DNA of 64,000 bases from Ignavibacteriales bacterium (lineage in GTDB: Bacteria; Bacteroidota; Ignavibacteria; Ignavibacteriales; Ignavibacteriaceae): NCBI GenBank assembly GCA_016714125.1, contig JADJNX010000001.1, forward strand, positions 372,001 through 436,000. Direction: 5' to 3'. A program made the translations under genes and the position numbers. Positions 19,064 through 30,743 of this stretch are shown here, in pieces; the stretch's first letter is position 1, and each line of letters begins with the position of its first letter. The notes beneath the pieces are model-generated. The model saw only the letters and a list, made by a program, of their open reading frames with translations. It made no database searches and was not told the DNA's origin.

Positions 19064-22000
19064 CTATTTAACCAGAATCATCTTTTTGGTTGAAGTAAAC
19101 TTCTGTTTACCATCGGATGAAACTGCTGTCATTCTGTATAGATACACTCCACTTGGAAGATTGGATGCATCAAAAGAGGTTGAGTAAATTCCTGCAACTA
19201 CTGATTCTTTTGCAAGTACTGTCACTTCCTGTCCAACAGTGTTGTAAACGGTTATATTTACATCTGCATCAAAAGGAATTGAGTACCTTATAACAGTTGA
19301 AGGATTAAATGGATTAGGATAATTCTGATCAAGTGAGAACTCAGTTGGAATTGTATTCTTACCCGATTTTATGTTCATTACACTGGAAACAGCCATATAG
19401 ATATTTCCATTTGCAGTACCTCCGTAAATCACACCCTCTCCACCAGCGTCAGGTGTGCTGCCGTTTGGAACGATCAGGAGTGAACTGAGACCAAAACCTC
19501 CCAGACCAATACTTGCCCATGTATTACCTTTATCAGTTGATACAAAGACTCCACCGGAGTAGGAAGTAGCGAAGATATTATCGTTTCCATCGATACGCAT
19601 CTCGTAAACATAAGTTCCCGGGAATGTTGTTTTGAACCAGGTTGAACCGTTGTCGGTGGAGCGATAAAGTCCATCTCCATAGGTTCCGGCGAAAACATCA
19701 CCATCAGAATCGGAAGCAATTGCCCAGATAAAATTGTATCCCATGTTTACAGGTACCCAGTTGTTGCCCTGATCAACAGATTTAAATACACCGCCACCAA
19801 AAGTGCCAACAAAGAGACTGTTGTTACTGTTAACGGATATGCCGGTTATGATAAGGTTATTACCAATTCCGGAATTTACCTGAGTCCATGTGATACCATT
19901 ATCAAGTGACCGATAAACGCCGAATCCCCAAGTTCCAGCATACAGATTCCCGGAGGCATCCATCTTTATCGTGCGGACATCTTTGTACTGTAGTGATCCA
20001 AGAGCCCAGGCCGTACCATTGTTGGTTCCAACATAGACACCGGTAACCGTGGCAGCATACAAATTCCCGTTTGAATGCATTCTTAACGCCCATATAGCAC
20101 CGGAATAAATATTCTGGTTTACATGGATCCAATCAGGACTGTTTCCTATCCTCTTATAGATATATCCACTTGCTGTACCGGCAAAGATATTACCCTGACC
20201 ATCAGATTCGAGGCATGTAACTACCTGACCTGCAGGGAAGTTACCAATCTGCTGCCAGTTTCCTGATCCTGTTCCACCACCTGTTGAAGTTGGTGAATAA
20301 GTGGAAACTGCTGTTGCAGAGTTATTTGAATGATCTGAGTCTGGAAGATCACTGCCTGTTAGTGAAGCCACGTTAACTATAGTAAGATTTCCCGGGATGT
20401 TTCCGAGGAATGGTGACAAGTTAAATTGTCCACTACCGGTCATCGATTTAACAATGGTTTGACCTGTAATTATTCCTGCAGGGAAGTTCAGATGAGCAAA
20501 AGGAGCGAGTAAGGAACCTTTCACATCAATACCTGAAATGCTCAATAATGTTGCTTCCGGGAAGTTGAAGATTACATTATTGATCGCAGTTCCGTTAACA
20601 TGTAAACCACCATGCCAGTTAAGATTTGTACCAAGGATATTGACTATCACGGCAGAACCGTTTGGCACAGTGATTTCCAGCGAGTTGGCATTATTCAGAT
20701 CATTACCATTTACTGTGAAGACATTAAGATAAGGATCATTGTTGATAAGGCTTATTGTACCCCACTGGAAGGTAGTGGTACCATTTGAGGCATATCCACC
20801 AAGCTGTGTACTGAGATTTTCAAGGTGCGTTTTTGCATCTGCAAAATCAATTACAGTGTTATCATGTCTTAATGTGCCTTCTTCGATCGAAACAGCCGAT
20901 ATTGGAAGATTTGTTGTTCCGCCATATACAACATTTCCGTTATATACCCGACCACTTGTGTAAAGGAGATTTCCTCCTACAACCAGAACATCTTCTGCTC
21001 CGTTTGAGTTTGGAAGTTTATCACCAACACTGTAGTTTGAAAGGGTGGCATTTCCGCCTACTGCAAGTTTTCCTTCGGTATCAGCAGAAGGCTGATTCAA
21101 ATCCCTGAGTATAAAAACAGTGTAGGGTTTTGCAGGACAAAGAGCGATATTAACAAGATTTAATGCAGAGCAATCAACCGAAACATTGATTGTAATTGTT
21201 GCTGATGCACCGTTTGTTAGTGAACCTACTGTCCAGTCACCCGTTAAGGATGAATATGAACCTTGTGAAGCAGTTGCAGATACAAAAACAAGACCAACAG
21301 GGAGAACATCATTCACTATGATGTTATTTGCGTCAACGGGACCATTGTTTTTTGCAGTAATCGTATAGCTATAGTTCTGTCCACATGTGATTGTTGCAGC
21401 ACTTGTAGTTTTAAGTACCTCAATATCAGTTTCATTGAGTAACATACCTGCATCAATTGTGGAAATGTTTTGTCCTGATGCAACGGTAAAACATGATGTT
21501 TTTCCTGTCACAGGGTCAGCATCAGAATCTTTGCTATCATCAATACCCGCATCCTTGGTGGTAAAGGTATAACCTGAAGGAAGTATGTATTTCACATAGT
21601 AACTGCCTGCTGCTACACTACTGAAAGAAAATGATCCATCAAATGCTGTTGAAGTGGAGGTTATAAGGTTATTATCGCAATCGTAAAGCTTTACGGTAAT
21701 GCCTTCCAGTCCATCTTCGCCATTATCTTGAACACCGTTGCCGTTTTCATCATTCCAAACATAATCACCAATCGAACCGCTTGGTGCTACATTCATTCCG
21801 GCATCAATACTGGTAATATCCTGACCTAAAACAAGATTTACACAATCTGTTTTGCCGGTTGAAGGATTTACATCAGAATCGGCATTATCGTCTCCGCCCT
21901 GATTCAAAGCTGAGAATACATAACCAGATGGGGTTACGAACTTAACATAGTAACTTCCGGGAGCCAATTGTGCAAAATTATAATTCCCGTTTGCATTGGT

Positions 22001-24594
22001 TGTAGTACTTGCCACAAGCACATCATTACATGTGTAAAGTTGTACCGCTACATTCTCTAACCCGGGCTCAGAACCATCTTGAATACCATTCATATTCAGA
22101 TCATCCCAAACCTTGTCACCAATCGATCCATTGGGGATCATTCCGGCATCAATATTAAGGTTTCTTTCACCACCGGCAAGAGTAAAGAGGTCGGTCCTGC
22201 CATTGTTAGGGTTGGCATCAGAGTTTGCTGCACCATTGATATTTTGTCCATCAGCATTTTTTGCTGTAAAATCATAAACAGAAGGTAGAACAAATTCAAC
22301 GCTGTAGTCACCAGGGAGCACACCATAGAAAACATATTCACCATTTGGATTTGTTGTAACTGTAGCCACAACATCTCCGGTACTGTTCAACAGATTTACT
22401 GTTACACCTGAAATACCCGGCTCACTACCATCCTGAAGACCGTTTTTATTTTGATCTTCCCATATCTTATCGCCAATTCGGCCGAAAATGGGGGTGATTG
22501 AAGTAAAGTTTACCGAACTCTGGAGTGCATTTGCTGTTCCGGTATTTATAATGTTCACAGTTCCCGAAGGAAGATCTTCAAAAGCTTTTATTGTGGCCCT
22601 GAAGGTTATCTCGTATGAACCACCTACCGGAAGTGATGTTGAAGGATTTATTACTTTTCCACTTCCATCGAGTGGGAAAGCAGTTCCGGAGCCATCATCC
22701 GAAATCTGAGTTATTGAACCATTATAATCCTTAAATGTAGTGGTGTTAGGAACATAATTCAATTCAACAGGCAGATTATCAATTACAGTTATATCGGGTA
22801 CCGGTGCTCTTGAAATGTTGTTGACAACAATCTTGTATAAAAAGTTCGTCACCGGGGCTGATAAAACCATCACCATCATTATCCTGATAAAGGGTACCAT
22901 TTTTCCCTGCATCATAGAGAGGAACTGGTGGAATTCCCGTTCCAACATCAAGTCCGGGAGCTGATGAACTCGCAGTTAAGGGATCCTGACCCCATGCTGC
23001 TGCCAGTTTGATGCCCGGTGCAAGTGTATATACGAGGGTTCCTGTCTGATTTCTGTCGTTGTTATCATAAATCTTGGCACGATCCAATTCTCGCAGGGAA
23101 TAACTTATATCATATTTGTTTCCATTGGGATCAGTATTTGAACCTGTAGTTGGATCGGCATCAAAATCCGCATAAATTGTTACAGGGCTGTTACCATTTC
23201 CCAATGGTGTAACCCAAATTGGATTTCCATTTTCATTAGGATTGGTTGAAGATGTAGGATCTCTGCCAATTCCAAGACCAACAAGTAATTGAGGTGTTAG
23301 AGCTCCTTCACCAACGAGAGTAAATCCCCAGTCCCATGTTCTATTGGTACCGGTGGATGTAGAGGAACCATTGGCATCTGTCGCTGACAAAGCATGAAAA
23401 GGAGAACCATTACTTGAAATAAAACTTGCACCGTATCCATCGGGGATTACCTGTTTTGCATAATCTCCTGCTGCTACAGTTATTGGGGTGGTTGTTAATG
23501 TATTTCCACCTGAACCTGTACGAGTTGTATAATTTACTGTGATTGAACTCGAACCGGGATTGTATAAAAACACTACTGTATTTGTACCCGATACTGACTG
23601 GGCAGAGTTGGGAGTGGAAACAGGAGTATAATATCTGCTTGCTAACAGCGGGGTAGGAGTTAATCCAAAGAAGCGAGTCTCATAAGTTTCCCCTCTATCG
23701 CCGGAGAGTAGATCTACCTGCACGGGTTTGGAGGAAAGTATTTTTGCTCCAACATTCACACCTCCATTAACCAGATAGGCTTCGCCTTCATTAAGAGAGA
23801 AATTCAATTCGTATGAACCATTTGCATCGGCGTCAACCTGAACATTTGCTCCACCAACTCCTGCCATAATTGAAAATCCTGTATAATCATAAATACGGAA
23901 ATCAAAAGAGGATGGCATATCTTCGCCGACAGGAGAAACGAAAGATGTTCCCCAGTTATCGGTGTCAAAAGTTTCATTTGCCGCAGCAAGTAGTGTGTTT
24001 GGTCCTGTTCCCCATCCTGTTCTTGTGATTGCGATGGTTTTGGTTGAGGCTATCTTGTCCCCACCATCAAAATCGATCGCTAATCGGTTTGTGGATGTTA
24101 CAGGATTATTAAGAACAATTACCATTCCGGCATTGATAATATCACCCGGAACTCCCGGAGGTGCACCATTCGCCGGATTGCCATCACCCCAGATTTGAGT
24201 TCCACCCGGGTTAGCGCCACTATATAAGTTTGTAGGATTTGAAATATCAGGCTCAAATCCGTTTTCCCACCTGATCATAATAGATCACTGTATTGCCCGC
24301 TACTGCGGCAATTGAAATATAGGTCTGTACGGGGTTTGTGACCGCTGTTCCCTGTCCTGAAAGCACTGTCTGTAAGGTCAGGAGCAATTGATCTTCAGGT
24401 ATTGGTACATAAAAAAACTGAACAGGCACCTGATTTGGAGTCTGAGCTTGCACAGTTGTCCCAATCATAGCTGTCGCCAATGGCAACAGTACACTGAAAA
24501 GAGCGAATAACCTTAAGAAGCTTTTTTTGCTGCTCCCCAATAGGTTATCCCTTCCAGGGCAGAACGAAATTGGATTATTTAGAGGATGTTTCAT
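19064..24594 (-). CDS. Giant T9SS-secreted surface protein with SdrD-B repeats (two one-base frameshifts)
   Basis: Three overlapping frames (24594-24253, 24278-22779, 22951-19064) together encode about 1842 residues. The N-terminus has a signal-like helix ('LFALFSVLLPLATAM'). Next comes a domain bearing the 'YYDxWENGFEPD' motif, restored by deleting one base near 24266-24272. A DUF11-like domain 'GDELFYKIVVNN' is restored by deleting one base near 22833-22844. There follow three SdrD_B repeats ('GDKVWDDLNMNGIQDGSEPG'), another DUF11 domain, a choice-of-anchor A domain ('AVGGNATLSNYSVGD'), BNR-like repeats ('NGTAWALGS', 'DNGITWTQV') and a T9SS sorting domain ('FSLDQNYPNPFNPSTV', ending in Lys). 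Likely a cell-surface adhesin or fibre; function inferred from domains only. Confidence 0.85.
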
Positions 24595-24640
24595 ATTAGA
24601 TTACTTTAAAGTTATTGGTTAGAAAATATCCCCCTATATT

Positions 24641-24655
24641 CCAAATATCGTGCCA
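24641..24655 (-). promoter_or_regulatory. Possible sigma-54 promoter for the surface protein
   Basis: On the minus strand TGGCACG-ATAT-TTGG is a perfect -24 element, but the -12 element ends GG rather than the usual GC. It lies about 47 bases before the start codon. No enhancer-like palindromes were noticed nearby, so this is weaker than the pair near 58.7 kb. Confidence 0.35.
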
Positions 24656-24931
24656 TAACTGGAAAAGTATCTTTGATTCCTCTTTAACAGGCATTAATTC
24701 TAATTTTAGGAAGCACAATAATTGCAATCTGAACAGGATTTAGATAATCTGGTTTCATACCGTGAAATTGCCATTATTCTCATTATGAGTCACTTTTTGC
24801 TATTTTTTGCGAGGAAAAAGAGAATTGATGTTCATTTTTAGATCAAAAATCTCTAAATTTCATCTAAAATTAACTTTTCTCATTAAAAGACATACATTTC
24901 TCCGGAGCCACCTTGATTCTCATAATGGTAC
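24656..24931. other. Intergenic, no gene seen
   Basis: AT-rich DNA between the promoter region of the surface protein and the terminator at 24932. I see no convincing coding frame, RNA gene or repeat. Confidence 0.6.
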
Positions 24932-24966
24932 AAAAAAAAAGGCTGCTTGTTACTTAAGCAGCCTTT
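24932..24966 (-). terminator. Terminator after the small membrane protein gene
   Basis: Stem AAAGGCTGCT/AGCAGCCTTT with a 9-base loop. The A9 run on its left is a U-tract for minus-strand transcripts. Confidence 0.85.
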
Positions 24967-24987
24967 GAGCAAATAAATAAAATGGTA

Positions 24988-25374
24988 TCACGACCAGTTA
25001 TTCAAAGTGCGAGGTTTTTCCACCGTCTGCTCAAATGTATTGTTCATAACCGTGAACCTGGAGCGGTTGATTGTGGATCTGGATGTAGTTTTAACTTCGG
25101 AAAATGAACCTCTGGAAATTGTTGCCGTCGAAATAACTGTCTCTGTATTAGGGACTGTTTCGATAGAATAAGAAACCACATTTGAATTGTTTTGGTAATT
25201 GTCAAACTGTGTGACAGGTTCTTTCTGACTATTTTGTCGAATTTCCGGCTCAAATGATACATTTCCACTACTTTTTCCTTTGACCTTATAAATGATAAAA
25301 CTGGTCAAAGCAAAAACAAATATCATCCCAAAGGTTATCTGAGATATATAGAGGGTTAAACTTGCAACATTCAT
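24988..25374 (-). CDS. Small single-pass membrane protein, unknown
   Basis: I do not recognise this 128-residue protein. It has one transmembrane helix at about 8-29 ('ISQITFGMIFVFALTSFIIY') followed by a basic stretch, so the C-terminal 95 residues are probably cytoplasmic. The tail is rich in Ser, Thr and Asn with no evident fold. It is followed directly by a strong terminator, which supports a real transcription unit. It lies between two large T9SS cargo genes, but nothing ties it to secretion beyond that position. Confidence 0.65.
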   Translation of the reverse strand: MNVASLTLYISQITFGMIFVFALTSFIIYKVKGKSSGNVSFEPEIRQNSQKEPVTQFDNYQNNSNVVSYSIETVPNTETVISTATISRGSFSEVKTTSRSTINRSRFTVMNNTFEQTVEKPRTLNNWS

Positions 25375-25563
25375 ATTTGTGCTCTCTGCTTCTTTTATAA
25401 AATTCTATTAAACTCGTTTATCATTCTTCATTACCTGAATTGAATCTGTGAAGATTCGTGAGCAAGATGATGAAGAATCACCTGCAATGAACAATCATCG
25501 ATTGTCATGCATGAAGAGAAATAATCTAAATAAATATCACTTATATGTATCAATTTCCATGCC

Positions 25564-25592
25564 AAAAAAAGCCTCCCCATTTCTGAGGAGGC
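25564..25592 (-). terminator. Terminator after the 660-residue T9SS protein gene
   Basis: Stem GCCTCC/GGAGGC with a 10-base loop and a run of seven A on the plus strand, correct for a minus-strand gene ending at 25622. The rest of 25375-25621 shows nothing else. Confidence 0.75.
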
Positions 25593-25621
25593 ATAGACAT
25601 TATCAATTTTTGGTTATAATA

Positions 25622-27604
25622 TTACTTCATTAAAACAAGCTTTTTTGTCATCTTAAATTCACCGGAGGTAAGGGTATAAAAATAGATTCCTGAGGTGATT
25701 TTTGTAGCATCAAACTTAATTTCATAACTTCCTGCTTCCCTTGTCTCATTTACCAAAGTCGCCACTTCTTCACCCATTGTGTTATATACTTTGAGTGAAA
25801 CCACGCCTGAAACGGGTAAGGAGAAGCTGATTGAAGTTGTTGGGTTAAACGGGTTTGGAAAGTTCTGATTCAATTCAAATTTTTCTGGAACTCCGATCAA
25901 CACTTCATTCAACAAATCATAAATTTTGGTAGTACCATCAAGATCTTTTTGGATCAATCTGTAGTAATAATTTCCTGAACCGAGGCTTTTATCGGCGAAG
26001 GAATAATGAATCACGGCTGTTGAAGTGCCGGCTCCGGCAACTTCTCCGATCGTTACCCAACTGCCATCACCTGATTTTCTTTCGATCGAAAAACCGGCAT
26101 TGTTTGTTTCGGTTGCTGTTGACCATTCGAGTAAAACAGAATTACCATTTACGGCAGCACCAAAATTGTTCAACTCAACAGGTACAATCTGATTTCCGAG
26201 AGTTCCGTTTGTGTTGATTTTTTGCCCGTAAACACCGTCACCAACTCTTTCATCAGTCCAGAATGCAAGCCCCGCACCGGTGATATCCGAAATGATTTGA
26301 AGTCTGCTTTTGTTCGAAACGAGGGATGAGAGAGCTATTGTGCTTCCCCAAACATTTGCACCTGAGGAGTTAATCATCAAGCCTTGAATAGTATTATTTA
26401 GTCCGGAGACATCGCCGACATTATAAACAATGTAAGAGGAACTTGCAAGAGTTGCCAGATCATAACCGAGAATATTTGCTGATCCTGTCATTGGACGAAG
26501 TATGATACCGTCATCGGTGAATTGTCTCACTCCGGTGGCACTAAATTTTTGAACCGCAAGTCCATCCTGATTTTGATTGGAATTGGTAAATCTCCAAAAA
26601 ACCATCACTTCTTCTGAATCGGTTAGTTTACCTGCTCTTGGGTTAAATTTATGGATATTTCCAGTTGTGGCAACCTCTGCTCCATTAGCAGGAAAAGCCA
26701 ATGTTCCGTCAGATTTTACACGCTGAACCCATGAACTTTGTAAATTTATTGAGTTTCTGTCGTCATGCCAGGCAATAACCACACCATTCACCCCATCAGG
26801 AGCTGCATATTGTGCAGTGAAAGCCATAACTTTTCCAAGATTTTGAACCCAAACTCCACCTGTACCCCATTGAGGAGCTCCGGCAGAATTAAATTTTTGA
26901 GCGGCAAGTTTTACTGTCTGTGCAGGAAAATTTCCTATAGTAACTTTGTGAGAAACTATTACCGAACCATTGTCAGATGGGACAACTATCGGGTTATTAT
27001 ATCCTTCAGTTGTTGATCCATAACTGATTGCAGTAGCTCCCCATAACTTGGCACCCGTGGGATCAATTTTTTGCAAATAAATTTTGTATGGATTAACAGC
27101 ATAAATCCAGGCAACAACCACATTTCCATCTGTTGTTACGGCAACAGTTGGGTTGGCTTCATAGCCTGTTCCAGATGAAAGGGTAACGCCGTTTGCTCCC
27201 CAGAGAAATTGTCCTGAAGGTGATATTTTGTAAGCAAAAACATCCAGATCGCCGGAACGGGTATCAGTGAAGGCCACTATTGCATTGTTTGAAGCATCAC
27301 AGGTGATATCATAATCAACCAAAGATGAACTTTGTGGATTGTTTGAGATTAAAAGACCTTGTGAACCCCAAAGTTTTACACCATCAGCATTTAGCCTTTG
27401 CATATATACTGCATAACTACCGCCTCTGTTATCAAACCATGAAATATATGTGCTGCCATCGGGACATGCCACTGTTTTAGGAAGATCTTGCTCCCCCGTT
27501 GTATCGACAATTACTGTATTTAGGTTAGGGTCAGGAGTCCATTGCGCAAAACCGCTGGTGGCAAGGATGAGAACCAAAATAGCAAAAAGGAAAAGTCTTT
27601 TCAT
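25622..27604 (-). CDS. T9SS-exported repeat protein of unknown function
   Basis: This 660-residue secreted protein has a clear signal peptide ('LFLFAILVLILATSGFAQ'). Residues 25-480 contain repeats of about 50 residues with 'G.KLWG..G' and 'W.D.R.G..D.Y.QKI', probably a beta-propeller made of Trp/Gly-rich blades. Residues 485-570 form a fibronectin-III-like module ('LLEWSTATETNNAGFSIERK'). The C-terminus is a T9SS sorting domain with 'LNQNFPNPFNPTTS' and a terminal 'MTKKLVLMK'. It has its own terminator and appears monocistronic. Ligand unknown. Confidence 0.85.
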   Translation of the reverse strand: MKRLFLFAILVLILATSGFAQWTPDPNLNTVIVDTTGEQDLPKTVACPDGSTYISWFDNRGGSYAVYMQRLNADGVKLWGSQGLLISNNPQSSSLVDYDITCDASNNAIVAFTDTRSGDLDVFAYKISPSGQFLWGANGVTLSSGTGYEANPTVAVTTDGNVVVAWIYAVNPYKIYLQKIDPTGAKLWGATAISYGSTTEGYNNPIVVPSDNGSVIVSHKVTIGNFPAQTVKLAAQKFNSAGAPQWGTGGVWVQNLGKVMAFTAQYAAPDGVNGVVIAWHDDRNSINLQSSWVQRVKSDGTLAFPANGAEVATTGNIHKFNPRAGKLTDSEEVMVFWRFTNSNQNQDGLAVQKFSATGVRQFTDDGIILRPMTGSANILGYDLATLASSSYIVYNVGDVSGLNNTIQGLMINSSGANVWGSTIALSSLVSNKSRLQIISDITGAGLAFWTDERVGDGVYGQKINTNGTLGNQIVPVELNNFGAAVNGNSVLLEWSTATETNNAGFSIERKSGDGSWVTIGEVAGAGTSTAVIHYSFADKSLGSGNYYYRLIQKDLDGTTKIYDLLNEVLIGVPEKFELNQNFPNPFNPTTSISFSLPVSGVVSLKVYNTMGEEVATLVNETREAGSYEIKFDATKITSGIYFYTLTSGEFKMTKKLVLMK

Positions 27605-27808
27605 TATCGTTCTTTCAGATATTTGATGAAAAATGATTATAAATTATTGTTTTAACAAAATAGGAAAATTTATGATCAAATGAAAGTATGCAATGAAAAA
27701 CTTTTCTAAAAATTTTGAAAATTATTCTTTATATTTTAGCTCTTGAAAAATGTATTTTAGAATTTTTTAGAATAAAAAAATCCAACAATAAGAAACAGGA
27801 GTTTCTAT

Positions 27809-28144
27809 ATGAAGATGAAAGTAACCGAACGGTATGAAGCAATTGTGATCGAACTTAAAGGCAATGTCCTTGGCGGTCCCGAAGCAAATGAATACAGCGA
27901 CACAATTAAGAAGTTTCTATCAGAAGGAAAGAAAAATATTGTAATTGACCTCGGCGAAGTGAAGTTCATGAACTCATCGGGCCTTGGTATGCTGATCTCC
28001 GGATTAACAACCGTTAACAAAGAGAACGGCAAACTAAAACTCGCCAATGTTGAAGAGAAGATCCACAGCCTGCTCGTTATTACGAAGCTGGTCACTATTT
28101 TCGAAAGTTATCCCTCTGTTGAAGAAGCACTGGCAAGTTTTTAA
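27809..28144 (+). CDS. STAS-domain anti-sigma factor antagonist
   Basis: This 111-residue single STAS protein has the phosphoacceptor motif 'KFMNSSGLGML', with Ser56/57. It belongs to the SpoIIAA/RsbV family and would be a substrate of RsbW-like kinases and SpoIIE phosphatases. It is distinct from the RsbV at 9957-10313 and has no kinase or phosphatase beside it, so it may be served in trans. purA starts 16 bases after its stop, suggesting they share a transcript. Confidence 0.92.
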   Translation: MKMKVTERYEAIVIELKGNVLGGPEANEYSDTIKKFLSEGKKNIVIDLGEVKFMNSSGLGMLISGLTTVNKENGKLKLANVEEKIHSLLVITKLVTIFESYPSVEEALASF

Positions 28145-28160
28145 TTAAATAAAGAAATTT

Positions 28161-29432
28161 ATGAGCGTAACAGTTATTGTTGGCGGGCAGTGGGGCGATG
28201 AAGGTAAAGGAAAAATTGTTGACATCTTGAGCGAATCGCACCGGATTGTGGTGCGCTACCAGGGTGGCGCTAACGCCGGACATACCATCCAGATTAAAGA
28301 TAAAAAATACGTACTTCACCTCATCCCTTCAGGTATTTTAAGAGATGATGTAATATGTGTTATCGGGAATGGTGTGGTTATCGACCCGGCCGCTTTGCTC
28401 GATGAAATTAAACTTCTCAAAGAACATGGTTTCTCCGTTGAGGGAAGACTTTTCATTAGCCAAAACGCTCATCTTATTATGCCTTATCACAAGATCATCG
28501 ACTCACTTAACGAGAGTGGAAAAACGAAGATCGGCACCACCGGCAAAGGGATAGGTCCCTGTTACATCGATAAATATGCCCGAAAAGGAATCAGAATAAT
28601 CGATCTCCTTGATCCGGTAAAACTCGAACGAAAAATCCGTGAAAACCTTGTAGAGAAAAACAATCTCATTACCGACTTCTATAAGAGTGAAAAACTTGAT
28701 GTCGAAAAGATAGTGGACACTTATCTGGCTTTTGATAGAGAGATTGACCCATACATTAAGGATGTCCCCTCATACCTGAACAAAGCCATCGCAGATGGTA
28801 CTTCAGTTCTCCTCGAAGGAGCTCAGGGTGCTTTGCTTGATGTTGACCATGGAACTTACCCCTATGTTACATCTTCTAATCCCACTTCGGGTGGCGCTTG
28901 CACAGGTACCGGAATTCCTCCAACTAAAATAACTGAAGTTACCGCAATTATAAAAGCCTACACTACTCGAGTTGGCGAAGGACCCTTCCCCACCGAACTT
29001 CTCGATGAAACAGGTGAAAAATTGAGAGCTAAAGGTTTCGAGTTTGGAGCAACCACAGGACGACCCCGTAGATGCGGCTGGTTTGATGCTTTTCTTGTCA
29101 GATATTCGTGTATGATAAATGGGACAACTTCGGTTGCTCTCACAAAAATGGATGTCCTCGACACTTTTCCTGAGATTAAAGTCTGCACTGGTTATAAACA
29201 CCATGGAAAATTATTAAACAATTTCCCTGTTGACTGCGATATTCTTAATGAATCGATCCCTGTCTATGAAACGGTTGAAGGATGGATGTGCGACACTTCA
29301 AAGTGTTTATCCTACGACGATTTGCCGCAAAAGGCAAAAGAATATATCAGTTTTATCTCCGAAAAAGCAGGAATGAATGTCACTATTGTTTCTGTTGGAC
29401 CCAATCGGGAACAAACTTTTTTTGTGAATTAA
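28161..29432 (+). CDS. purA: Adenylosuccinate synthetase
   Basis: PurA converts IMP, aspartate and GTP to adenylosuccinate, the first committed step of AMP synthesis, in the cytoplasm. Length 423 residues is typical. All signatures are present: the P-loop 'GGQWGDEGKGKIVD' at residues 8-21, 'GTTGKGIGP' near 128, 'LLEGAQGALLDVDHGTYP' near 217-234, 'GEGPFPTEL' and the C-terminal 'TGRPRRCGWFD'. The gene is intact, in contrast to many neighbours. Confidence 0.99.
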   Translation: MSVTVIVGGQWGDEGKGKIVDILSESHRIVVRYQGGANAGHTIQIKDKKYVLHLIPSGILRDDVICVIGNGVVIDPAALLDEIKLLKEHGFSVEGRLFISQNAHLIMPYHKIIDSLNESGKTKIGTTGKGIGPCYIDKYARKGIRIIDLLDPVKLERKIRENLVEKNNLITDFYKSEKLDVEKIVDTYLAFDREIDPYIKDVPSYLNKAIADGTSVLLEGAQGALLDVDHGTYPYVTSSNPTSGGACTGTGIPPTKITEVTAIIKAYTTRVGEGPFPTELLDETGEKLRAKGFEFGATTGRPRRCGWFDAFLVRYSCMINGTTSVALTKMDVLDTFPEIKVCTGYKHHGKLLNNFPVDCDILNESIPVYETVEGWMCDTSKCLSYDDLPQKAKEYISFISEKAGMNVTIVSVGPNREQTFFVN

Positions 29433-29516
29433 TGTCGCATTAAATTTACATTTCTTTCTACCCCGGCTTCACTTATGTTTGGGTTACAGAATTTCCATAA
29501 TTTATCGGAGTAACCA

Positions 29517-30743
29517 GTGAAAATGTCAGGTGGACCGGCGACCGCAAATATTAAGATAGCCCTGATATTTGCAGCACTCCTTATTGCCGGCAGCACTTTG
29601 TATTATACCCACACGATTGTCCAAAAACTACAAGACCGTGAAAGACAAATCGTTCAGCTCTATGCAAATACTCTTGAGTATATAGCCAATTCTGAAGATA
29701 ACACCGACCTTACATTCCTCCTCGAAAATATCATTCAACCGATCGATTTTGAAGTGATTCTTTCCGATGCAAATGATGAAGTTGATTTCACCGGTGCCTC
29801 AAATTTTAGAAATGTCAAATTTGATTCCACAGCTTCGAATGAAAAATTGAAGAGCTATTTTGCTGATAAACTTACGGGAATGGATGAAATCAATACCCCT
29901 ATCCTTGTTAAACATGTGATGGGGAACGATACTCTTGTACTGAATAAAATTCACTTTGGTGAATCCACACTTGTAACTCAGTTAAAATATTTCCCCTATG
30001 TCCAGATGCTGATAGCTTTCCTTTTTGTTCTTACCGCATACATCGGGTTTAGTCAAATAAAAAGGAGTGAACAAAGTAATATCTGGGTTGGAATGGCGAA
30101 AGAAACTGCCCACCAGTTTGGAACCCCATTAACGAGTCTGATGGGATGGATTGAACTTCTTAAAATAAATTATGCCGATCCTGATAAAGTTCTCGACACG
30201 GCCGAAGAAATTAACAATGATGTACAAAAATTAAGCAGAATTACCAACCGGTTCTCAAAAATCGGATCAAGAGCAGAACTCAAAAAAAGAGAACCTGTAT
30301 GACAGCCTCCAGGAAATCTACGATTACTTTACCCGGCGGTTGCCGCGCCTTGGCAAAAGGTTAACCTCACCCTCGAAGGTGACATACATGCTGAAGGGAT
30401 GATAAACAGAGAACTCTTTGGTTGGGTTATAGAAAATCTGGTTAAAAACGCCCTGGATGCAATCGACCATGACGCAGGAAAGATATCAATAAAAATCTCT
30501 CAAGTAAAATCAAAAGTTGAGATAGAGGTCACTGATAACGGCAAAGGTATCGATCTTAAAAGAAGAAAAGATGTCTTCCGCCCTGGATACAGCACTAAAA
30601 AACGAGGCTGGGGTCTGGGACTAAGCCTTTCGAAAAGAATTATTGAAGAATATCACTCCGGTAAAATATTTGTAAGTAATTCAATCCCCGGCGAAGGAAC
30701 AACATTCAGGATAATAATCGACTCTCCACATTCTGTTAGCTAA
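29517..30743 (+). CDS. Membrane sensor histidine kinase (two compensating one-base frameshifts)
   Basis: The frames 29517-30302 and 30399-30743 are in the same phase but separated by a stop. Removing one A from the A7 run at 30282-30288 and adding one to the A4 run at 30354-30357 gives 'ELKKENLYDSLQEIYDYF' and 'LGKKVNLTLEGD', one protein of 408 residues. It has a transmembrane helix at about 12-32, a sensor domain, a second helix at about 160-178, the HisKA motif 'AKETAHQFGTPLTSLMGW' and a HATPase with 'NLVKNALDAI', 'DNGKGID' and 'GWGLGLSLSKRI'. GTG or the ATG two codons later may be the start. No response regulator gene adjoins. Confidence 0.87.

Noticed and set aside
19064..22951. The three surface-protein frames as separate proteins
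   Set aside because: The frames overlap by tens to hundreds of bases and two single-base corrections rebuild conserved motifs exactly at the joins.
25448..25633. Small plus-strand frame in the gap after the 128-residue gene
   Set aside because: Codon use and composition look non-coding and it runs into a terminator hairpin.
30282..30288. Programmed frameshifting or transcriptional slippage at A7 in the sensor kinase
   Set aside because: Many unrelated genes show the same kind of break in both directions and in runs as short as two to four bases, and a compensating shift follows 70 bases on. Error is simpler.
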